Shown here piece after piece: positions 7,673 to 12,302 of a stretch of 19,747 nucleotides of DNA (the first letter of the stretch is position 1; the number at the start of each line of letters is the position of its first letter). A model generated the notes under the pieces. That model was not told where the DNA came from. It saw only the letters and a program-made list of their open reading frames with translations, and made no database searches. The position numbers and the translations under genes were made by a program. Source of the DNA: an uncultured Eubacteriales bacterium. Lineage in GTDB: Bacteria; Bacillota; Clostridia; Lachnospirales; Bianqueaceae. The stretch is from NCBI GenBank assembly GCA_902493345.1, contig CABUPM010000043.1:1-19747 (forward strand), written 5' to 3'.

Positions 7673-8409
7673 TACCATACTTCCTGAAGAATTAACCCTT
7701 GAGGCGGCGCTGTATACCCTGCCTGCAGACGATCCTCGGATGCAAGGATCGTCTGCATTTCCTCTGGCTTTCTCTCGCCCAGTCCTACTTCTATCAGCGT
7801 TCCCGCAAGGATACGGACCATATTGTATAAAAAGCCGTCCCCTCGGACGATCAATCGGATCTCTGGCCCTTCCTCCTCTATCTCAAGCGAATAAATGGAA
7901 CGCACAGTGGATTTTTTGTAACGCTTCAGCGAGCAAAAGGCCCGAAAATCATGCGTTCCCGTAAGTTCACGCGCTGCGGCTCGCATTGCTTCTATATCCA
8001 GCTTCTCCGCTAACCGCAAAACAAACCGGCGTTCAAATACATTGGGCACAGAGCTATTCCAGATGCGGTACACATAGGTCTTTCCTTTGGCATTCAACCG
8101 ACTGTGAAACCTTGCCTCTGCCTCTTCCAGCTGAATCACCGCGATATCCTCCGGCAGATACTGATTGATCTTCTTCATAAGTTCCTCCGTATCTTCCTGT
8201 GTTTCCAGCTTAAAATTGGCCACCTGTCCCGCCGCATGGACCCCTGCGTCCGTCCTGCCTGCTCCGAAAACCTCTATCTCATAGCCGTAGAGACGGGACA
8301 ACAGCTGCTCGAACTTTCCCTGCACCGTCGCGTCGGTATTGCCCTGTTTCTGCCAACCGGCGTATCTTGTACCGTCGTATTGTATCAGCATACGGTAATT
8401 ATAAGCCAT
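7669..8409 (-). CDS. truA: tRNA pseudouridine(38-40) synthase TruA
   Basis: This 246-residue enzyme isomerises uridines 38, 39 and 40 in the tRNA anticodon stem-loop to pseudouridine. The TruA signature FGAGRTDAGVHA is present with catalytic D54. The start MAYNYRMLIQYDGTRYAGWQ is the usual TruA N-terminus, and GFLYNMVRILAGTLIEVG is the conserved C-terminal core. The frame is open to 8547, but ATG 8409 has GGAAAGGAAG upstream and matches the family start, so the longer reading is rejected. It is separated from the downstream hydrogenase by about 100 bases containing that gene's promoter. In many Clostridia truA follows the ECF transporter genes. Here it stands alone. Confidence 0.96.
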   Translation of the reverse strand: MAYNYRMLIQYDGTRYAGWQKQGNTDATVQGKFEQLLSRLYGYEIEVFGAGRTDAGVHAAGQVANFKLETQEDTEELMKKINQYLPEDIAVIQLEEAEARFHSRLNAKGKTYVYRIWNSSVPNVFERRFVLRLAEKLDIEAMRAAARELTGTHDFRAFCSLKRYKKSTVRSIYSLEIEEEGPEIRLIVRGDGFLYNMVRILAGTLIEVGLGERKPEEMQTILASEDRLQAGYTAPPQGLILQEVWY

Positions 8410-8443
8410 ACTGCTTTCTTCCTTTCCATATAGAATCCCGTCT

Positions 8444-8449
8444 ATTATA
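8444..8449 (-). promoter_or_regulatory. -10 element for truA
   Basis: TATAAT on the minus strand (8449 to 8444) lies 35 bases before the truA ATG. The corresponding -35 region (TGCAAA, 16 bp away) is only a partial match. Confidence 0.5.
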
Positions 8450-8495
8450 CCATACCGTTTACCATTTTGCAGGCATTTTTCTGGATTTCTGTTCC

Positions 8496-8523
8496 TTGAC
8501 AAACACCTTCCGTATGATATAAT
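8496..8523 (+). promoter_or_regulatory. Promoter of the receiver-like gene
   Basis: Consensus TTGACA (8496-8501) and TATAAT (8518-8523) are spaced by 16 bp. It is followed by a leader of about 48 bases with AAAGGAG just before the ATG at 8578. It is divergent from truA. Confidence 0.85.
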
Positions 8524-8577
8524 TAAAAAGTTGTACCCATAATCCACTGCGCTCTTAGCGATTCGAAAGGAGATCCC

Positions 8578-9078
8578 ATGTTTGGACTATTTCATTTCAG
8601 AAAAAACAAGAAAATTGAAGAAGCCAACCGCCCGGAAGAGGAAGACAAGGTTCCGTCTGAACATACCGGCTTCTTTTCCACCGCTCATTCCCTGGTCGCT
8701 CATGACCGGGTGTTGCTCTGCGGCGCCTCTATGTTTTTGAACACCTTTTTCAAAGAAGAGTTCTTAAAAAAGGCTCAAGCACTGGAGGTTCTGTTGTCCA
8801 CGGATATTCCGGACATTCTTGAAGCCTGCCGGCAATTTGAGCCCTCGCTGCTCATACTGACCAGTGAGCTGTCCAACCTTCCGGAGCTTGCCGAACAGAT
8901 CCTGCACCGGTTCCCCCGGATCGCAATCGTAGCGTCTTCCGCCACTCCTTCTTCCCTGCCCTATGACAAAGAAGAGCTCGCGCGGCTCCATATCGTCGCC
9001 GTTCTCCCCAAACCATGCGGAGTCCTACACTTTATCAAAGCCATGGAGGGTACGGTACGCTATACGGAAGAGGTATAA
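8578..9078 (+). CDS. Orphan receiver-like (pseudo-receiver) protein
   Basis: This is a 166-residue soluble protein. After a charged N-terminal tail (residues 1-40, rich in K and E), residues 43-158 have the alternating strand-helix pattern of response-regulator receiver domains: DRVLLCGASMF, EPSLLILTSEL, RIAIVASSA and VAVLPKPCGVLHFIKAM. The conserved Lys-Pro of the last strand is kept (K145-P146). The phospho-acceptor Asp after strand 3 is replaced (T95 region), and the acidic pair after strand 1 is missing. It is therefore unlikely to be phosphorylated and would act as a protein-interaction module. There is no output domain. It has its own promoter and terminator and no kinase next to it. 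The assignment rests on the fold pattern and the KP motif, not on strong sequence identity. Confidence 0.7.
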   Translation: MFGLFHFRKNKKIEEANRPEEEDKVPSEHTGFFSTAHSLVAHDRVLLCGASMFLNTFFKEEFLKKAQALEVLLSTDIPDILEACRQFEPSLLILTSELSNLPELAEQILHRFPRIAIVASSATPSSLPYDKEELARLHIVAVLPKPCGVLHFIKAMEGTVRYTEEV

Positions 9079-9090
9079 TCTGATACTATG

Positions 9091-9121
9091 AAGGGGCTGG
9101 CGCAGTTTGCGCCAGCCCCTT
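9091..9121. terminator. Strong hairpin after the receiver-like gene
   Basis: This is a perfect 14-bp stem with a 3-base loop: AAGGGGCTGGCGCA, GTT, TGCGCCAGCCCCTT. It lies 12 bases after the receiver-like stop and 28 bases beyond the stop of the convergent nucleotidyltransferase gene. The T-rich tail is weak (GTTGGTGTTAT), so efficiency is uncertain. It marks the left edge of the AT-rich island. Confidence 0.7.
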
Positions 9122-9149
9122 GTTGGTGTTATCCCATTTTTATTTGAAT

Positions 9150-9869
9150 TCAATGTTCCTGTTCTTTGCGTTTTTTCAAATTGCGGATAATATCATTCAC
9201 ATTATCCATATTGGTCACGCCCGGATATTTCTTTTCAAAATCAATCAAGGACTCTTTCGCCATTTTCTCATGGCTACGGTATTGCTCGTACAACACCTCA
9301 TATTGTTCATCTCGCATAATCTCTGTGATTAAATTTCTGGAATCCTGCGGAAGATTCTCCCAGCTATCATAAAGAGCACATACAGCAGCTTGAATTCTTT
9401 CAAATGTAAGCGGTTTCCCAAGCGCCTTTTGTTCTCGGAGAATACCGATGACATCCGAAATATCATTCTTATATTGCCGCCCAGACATCAACTTCATCGC
9501 CACAAGATATTCTCCTGAAACTGTACGAACCTCCAAAACATATCCGAATCGCTTATAATACTCTGAATATTGCAGTAGTTTTGGCGAGTATGACTTCGTT
9601 TTTGTGAAATCCGAATTAAGCCAGCCATTCGGAAGCCCCATTTCGTCACCAACTCGATTAATAGCATCCTTCATAGAAGAGGATGCTTGAATGATCGCAT
9701 CAATATCGTAAGTCATATCCCGAAATCCATAATTAGCAAGAACTGCAGCCCCACCGATCAGTACAATCTCCGCAGGGACTTTTGTCCCATTCAATTTTCG
9801 AAATTCTCTCGCAAGCCTGCTCAAACAGGCGTCTAAATTTTCTTTTGTAAATACAATCTCAGTAGACAT
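9150..9869 (-). CDS. AbiEii-like nucleotidyltransferase (DUF6036 type), candidate toxin
   Basis: This 239-residue protein has a nucleotidyltransferase core. LIGGAAVLANYGFRDMTYDIDAI (residues 37-59) supplies the G-G motif, an Arg (R50) and the metal-binding D55-x-D57. A second block, VAMKLMSGRQYKNDISDVIGIL (123-144), contains K126, R131, K134 and D136, as in AbiEii/DUF6036-type proteins. These enzymes include toxins of toxin-antitoxin and abortive-infection systems that transfer nucleotides to tRNA or other targets. The C-terminal third is helical and charged and is not assigned. The ATG lies inside the last 11 bases of the upstream XRE gene, indicating translational coupling. The AT-rich composition contrasts with its flanks. 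The toxin role is inferred from family and arrangement. Confidence 0.78.
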   Translation of the reverse strand: MSTEIVFTKENLDACLSRLAREFRKLNGTKVPAEIVLIGGAAVLANYGFRDMTYDIDAIIQASSSMKDAINRVGDEMGLPNGWLNSDFTKTKSYSPKLLQYSEYYKRFGYVLEVRTVSGEYLVAMKLMSGRQYKNDISDVIGILREQKALGKPLTFERIQAAVCALYDSWENLPQDSRNLITEIMRDEQYEVLYEQYRSHEKMAKESLIDFEKKYPGVTNMDNVNDIIRNLKKRKEQEH

Positions 9870-10446
9870 TTCTTACCTCGCTTTCCACTATATTAAAGTG
9901 TAAGAACTCGGGTATAGCATTCTTCATGCACTCACTGCAGTGCTTATCATTTTTTGCTGCCGTATCCAAAAGCACAGCACCAGCAGGATAGATGACATCT
10001 TGCAGCTTTTGAACGCGGATATCATTATACTTTGTACAAAGCGGTACATCATTCTCTCTCGATAAATAATCCACCATAGCAAGGAGATAAAAAGCTTCCG
10101 CATACCATTGGCGATCATACAAAGTCCTAACCTCATCTGTTGTAAGCACATCTATAATAAAATCAATATCACCCTTATCTTTTACAAGGTGACAGACATT
10201 ACTCTTGAACACCTCAAAAGTGGGACGTTTCGGATGGGGTGCAGTACTTTCCATTTCCTGCTCGATCAGACTTTCCATAGAAACCCCAAGAACCTTTGCG
10301 ATTTTATATATTGTATCAGCAGAACACTTTTCAATACGTGCCTTACGGCTACATATATCTATAACCGTAGTCTGAGGAATACCGCTTTCCTTCGCAAGAC
10401 GATATTTAGATATTTTCTTTTCGGTCAGCAAATCATTAAGATACAC
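9859..10446 (-). CDS. XRE-family helix-turn-helix protein, candidate antitoxin or repressor
   Basis: This is a 195-residue protein. An N-terminal XRE/Cro-type helix-turn-helix (about residues 3-60) reads ISKYRLAKESGIPQTTVIDI and CSADTIYKIAKVLGVSMESL. It is followed by a C-terminal domain of about 130 residues (YDRQWYAEAFYLLAMVDYLSRE region) of unknown fold. An ATG 15 bases upstream (10461) would add five residues. It is not chosen because GGAGG (10459-10455) overlaps that ATG and stands eight bases before GTG 10446, and because the promoter predicts transcription starting at about 10461. The downstream nucleotidyltransferase overlaps by 11 bases. The order (regulator first, NTase second) fits a type II or type IV toxin-antitoxin-like operon under autoregulation. 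Confidence 0.85.
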   Translation of the reverse strand: MYLNDLLTEKKISKYRLAKESGIPQTTVIDICSRKARIEKCSADTIYKIAKVLGVSMESLIEQEMESTAPHPKRPTFEVFKSNVCHLVKDKGDIDFIIDVLTTDEVRTLYDRQWYAEAFYLLAMVDYLSRENDVPLCTKYNDIRVQKLQDVIYPAGAVLLDTAAKNDKHCSECMKNAIPEFLHFNIVESEVRNVY

Positions 10447-10467
10447 CTTTCTCACCTCCATGTCATT

Positions 10468-10496
10468 ATTATATCGGTTGCCCGAACTATTGTCAA
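10468..10496 (-). promoter_or_regulatory. Perfect consensus promoter of the XRE-NTase operon, with internal dyad
   Basis: On the minus strand TTGACA (10496-10491) and TATAAT (10473-10468) have 17-bp spacing. The spacer contains a small dyad, TCGG-TTGC-CCGA (10474-10485 on the plus strand), which could be an XRE operator. A promoter this strong in front of a putative antitoxin suggests autorepression, but the operator is inference. Confidence 0.85.
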
Positions 10497-10643
10497 TAAT
10501 ATATCCAAAAGCTGCTTCCGAATTGGCAATATAATAAGTTTTCTATATGAAAAAAGAACAGCTTTTGTGGGTTGCTGTGTATCTCCAATACTTGGTGTCC
10601 AGTACTGGGGACACATATCAAAGTTACAAATGGACCAGAAGGG
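10497..10643. promoter_or_regulatory. Divergent control region with tandem palindromes
   Basis: This is a gene-free stretch between the XRE operon and the AbiTii operon. It contains an 8-bp inverted repeat, AAAAGCTG (10507-10514) and CAGCTTTT (10559-10566). It also has two neighbouring palindromes of related sequence, CCAATACTTGG (10585-10595) and CCAGTACTGG (10599-10608). The second is nested in GTGTCC and GGACAC (10595-10614). No coding capacity is supported here. The paired palindromes look like repressor sites, but the cognate protein is unknown. Confidence 0.45.
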
Positions 10644-10672
10644 TAGAAAAATTCACAAATTTATGCTATAAT
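10644..10672 (+). promoter_or_regulatory. Promoter of the micro-ORF and AbiTii operon
   Basis: TATAAT (10667-10672) has a weak -35 box TAGAAA (10644-10649) at 17 bp. The -10 lies in a tandem pair of near-identical 8-9 base units (TATGCTATA at 10663 and TATGCTATA at 10674). It is followed by a leader and GGGGAG before the ATG at 10713. Confidence 0.6.
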
Positions 10673-10712
10673 TATGCTATATCGCTGACATAGATGCATG
10701 GGGAGATGAAAT

Positions 10713-10844
10713 ATGATGACTTATTCGGATGAAATATATAAAATCCGTCAGAAATACTATCTGTCACAGGAGACTACTGGAAGAGAACTTCTTATGGTTG
10801 CAGAGGATTCTGCATCTTATGGCGAGAAAAAGGATGGTGAATAA
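10713..10844 (+). CDS. 43-residue micro-ORF, partial XRE-like HTH
   Basis: The ATG at 10713 has GGGGAG at 10700-10705. The frame ends at TAA 10842-10844, a single base before the AbiTii start codon. The product starts MMTYSDEIYKIRQKYYLSQE, which resembles the first helix and turn of XRE/Cro-type regulators (D-x-I-x-x-I-R-x-x-x-x-L-S-Q-E). The expected recognition helix and the rest of the domain are missing: the C-terminus is a polar tail, SASYGEKKDGE. It could be a leader peptide coupled to AbiTii translation, a mini-regulator, or the remnant of a decayed repressor gene. The ribosome-binding site and stop-start spacing favour translation. Confidence 0.5.
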   Translation: MMTYSDEIYKIRQKYYLSQETTGRELLMVAEDSASYGEKKDGE

Positions 10845-10845
10845 T

Positions 10846-11742
10846 ATGGGAGGTATTGTTTTAGAATTACAGAATGAAATCGTCTCATCAAATTGTGATG
10901 TTGTTAATATATTACGCAAAGCACATTTGATTGCGTCAAAATTAAAGCTTGCTGATTTTGATCAATGGATTCAACATGAATTAAATGGTTATCCTGACCA
11001 AGAATCTTGTCCTGAGTATAGAAAAATTCATGGAAGTTTAAAAGCTCTCACTCCTTATCACGGTTGGATTCCGGCCTTAATACAGGATAATAAATTTGAA
11101 AAAATAATTTGTGAAAGGAAGATAGCAAATTCAATTTCCGAAATCATTTCATTATGTGAGTCGTCAGGAAACGGGCTGATTTCAGAATTTTCAGGCGAAC
11201 ATCTTGCATTGCTTAATAAAATGTTTGATTCGCCATTTCCAATGAAATATGCATTACATATTCCTACAACTGCAGTTAAAGACATTGAAGAAAGAGTCAA
11301 AAACACTATTTTAGAGTGGACATTGAAATTAGAGTCAGAAGGTATTGTAGGAGAAAATATGGTGTTCTCTGAAACAGAAAAAGACTGTGCAGCGAATATA
11401 CCACAAACAGTGAATAATTATTACGGGAATACAAGTGTTATCAATTCACCATCCGATAATGTACATATAATATCAGGCAGTGAGAATACCATTTCATTTT
11501 CATATGATAAGGTTAAAGATGTAGTTGATACCGTTGAAAAAAGTATTGGTGAATCCAATTTATCAAAAGATGACATGGAAACAGCAACAGAATTGTTAGC
11601 TGATATCAAATCGAAAATTGAAGAAGAAAAGAAACCTCACATTTTAAGATCGGCATTGATTGGATTAAAAGACTTTTTAATCAATACAGGGGCCAATGTT
11701 GCAGCAGGGCTAATACAAGCTAAAATGCAAGGCTTGTTCTAA
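10846..11742 (+). CDS. AbiTii-domain protein, putative abortive-infection (phage defence) effector
   Basis: This is a 298-residue protein. The N-terminal AbiTii domain (about residues 3-180) shows the family pattern IVLELQNEIVSSN, then ILRKAHLIASKLKL, then FDQWIQHELNGYP, with the later SGNGLISEFS region. A linker, TVNNYYGNTSVINSPSDN (189-206), has the asparagine/glycine-rich repeats common in multi-domain defence proteins. It is followed by a predicted helical region and a C-terminal moderately hydrophobic segment (LRSALIGLKDFLINTGANVAAGLIQAKMQGLF, 267-298, glycine/alanine-rich), plausibly membrane-active. The frame is open from 10729, but ATG 10846 begins the conserved domain and follows AAGGATGGTG. 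The gene is strongly AT-rich. AbiTii is linked to phage abortive infection in Lactococcus. Activity here is inference. Confidence 0.82.
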   Translation: MGGIVLELQNEIVSSNCDVVNILRKAHLIASKLKLADFDQWIQHELNGYPDQESCPEYRKIHGSLKALTPYHGWIPALIQDNKFEKIICERKIANSISEIISLCESSGNGLISEFSGEHLALLNKMFDSPFPMKYALHIPTTAVKDIEERVKNTILEWTLKLESEGIVGENMVFSETEKDCAANIPQTVNNYYGNTSVINSPSDNVHIISGSENTISFSYDKVKDVVDTVEKSIGESNLSKDDMETATELLADIKSKIEEEKKPHILRSALIGLKDFLINTGANVAAGLIQAKMQGLF

Positions 11743-11782
11743 ATAACCTCACATACCATTTCGGTATTTAAGCATAATCATG

Positions 11783-11815
11783 ACTACCGGCTTAGCCGGT
11801 AGTTTGTTCTGTTGT
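11783..11815 (+). terminator. Terminator of the AbiTii operon
   Basis: A perfect 9-bp stem, ACTACCGGC, TTA loop, GCCGGTAGT (11783-11803), is followed by TTGTTCTGTTGTT. It starts 41 bases after the AbiTii stop codon. Confidence 0.75.
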
Positions 11816-11827
11816 TATATGCCGCTG

Positions 11828-11914
11828 TTACTGGCTGGACTGAAAGTCCAACGAATAAATCTGCCAACCGCTAACGGCCCCTTAGCTACAGCTAAAGCGG
11901 TTGGTTATTTTTTG
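11828..11914 (+). ncRNA. Hairpin module 1, possible small RNA with terminator
   Basis: The module starts with TTACTGGCT (11828-11836). It contains the hairpin TGGACT-GAA-AGTCCA. It ends in a large stem, CCAACCGCT (11864-11872) with AGCGGTTGG (11896-11904), enclosing a second stem TTAGCT/AGCTAA, and then TTATTTTTT. The paired structures and terminal T-tract look like a short structured transcript or an elaborate terminator. No known RNA family is recognised, and no promoter specific to it is clear. Confidence 0.4.
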
Positions 11915-11921
11915 CTTGCCT

Positions 11922-11985
11922 TTACTGGCTCGGGGCTGTCGCATTAGCAATTTTTTTGCTAAGCGCCAGCCCCGTTATTTCTTTT
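11922..11985 (+). terminator. Hairpin module 2, long terminator-like structure
   Basis: TTACTGGCT (11922-11930) repeats the start of module 1. A stem of about 18 bp follows: CGGGGCTG with CAGCCCCG outside, then CGC/GCG, then TTAGCAA with TTGCTAA around a T5 loop (11931-11974). It is followed by TTATTTCTTTTGCC. Its outer stem shares GCGCCAGCCCC with the hairpin at 9091-9121. Confidence 0.65.
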
Positions 11986-12023
11986 GCCATTCTCTTTTCT
12001 ACAAACCGGAATTTACTTCAATT

Positions 12024-12059
12024 ATCTCGTCAATCATGTCACCACATGAATGACGAGAT
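12024..12059. repeat. Long near-perfect hairpin
   Basis: The arms ATCTCGTCAATCATGT (12024-12039) and ACATGAATGACGAGAT (12044-12059) pair over 16 positions with one mismatch and a 4-base loop, CACC. There is no T-tract on either side, so it is not a typical terminator. It could be a protein-binding dyad, an RNA structure or the remnant of a small mobile element. Confidence 0.55.
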
Positions 12060-12065
12060 TCTGTA

Positions 12066-12091
12066 TCCCGAATTTTATATATTATTCGGGA
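12066..12091. repeat. Short inverted repeat
   Basis: The 8-bp arms TCCCGAAT (12066-12073) and ATTCGGGA (12084-12091) have a 10-base AT-only loop. The repeat lies right after the previous hairpin. Its function is unknown. Confidence 0.45.
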
Positions 12092-12141
12092 CATTTGGCT
12101 GGTTCCCTTGTATCCAAAACAACTACGATTTTTGAGAATAG

Positions 12142-12178
12142 AAAAAATCCACCGCGATTCTATCAAAATCACGATGGA
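12142..12178 (-). terminator. Terminator of the tRNA-Ala transcript
   Basis: Read on the minus strand, TCCATCGTGATT (12178-12167) pairs with AATCGCGGTGGA (12159-12148). All 12 positions match when G-U pairs are allowed, and TTTTTT follows (12147-12142). It lies just beyond the tRNA 3' end. Confidence 0.85.
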
Positions 12179-12185
12179 CCTTTAA

Positions 12186-12258
<73 letters not shown>

Positions 12259-12270
12259 AGAACGAAGATT

Positions 12271-12299
12271 ATTATATCATACAACTAAATCTTCGTCAA
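12271..12299 (-). promoter_or_regulatory. Promoter of tRNA-Ala, framed by an inverted repeat
   Basis: On the minus strand TTGACG (12299-12294) and TATAAT (12276-12271) have 17-bp spacing, starting 3 bases after the MATE stop codon. A perfect 9-bp inverted repeat, ACGAAGATT (12262-12270) and AATCTTCGT (12288-12296), brackets the -10 box. It could act as a weak terminator for the MATE operon or as a dyad around the promoter. Confidence 0.8.
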
Positions 12300-12302
12300 C
12301 CC

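Larger units (their letters stand above)
11743..12185. other. Gene-free, hairpin-rich block between AbiTii and tRNA-Ala
   Basis: No supported protein gene lies in these 443 bases. They contain, in order, the AbiTii terminator hairpin (11783), a small 6-bp hairpin TGGACT-GAA-AGTCCA (11836-11850), two terminator-like modules sharing flanking repeats (11828-11980), a long imperfect hairpin (12024-12059), a shorter hairpin (12066-12091) and the tRNA-Ala terminator (12142-12178). The density of structure suggests one or more small transcripts, or remnants of past insertions. Confidence 0.6.

Noticed and set aside
10108..10671. 187-codon plus-strand frame across the XRE gene
   Set aside because: It is antisense to the XRE gene and its promoter. 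It has no ribosome-binding site, and the composition looks random.
11783..11985. ToxIN-type antitoxin RNA repeats
   Set aside because: Only two modules of unequal content are present and no ToxN-like endoribonuclease gene is nearby, so this specific assignment is not supported, although a structured RNA remains possible.
9122..12185. Integrative element attached at the tRNA-Ala 3' end
   Set aside because: No integrase or recombinase gene is present, and no copy of the tRNA 3' end was found at the left border, so no attachment-site pair can be claimed.
11743..12185. CRISPR array
   Set aside because: The repeats here are inverted or present only twice with unequal spacing, and no cas genes are in the window.
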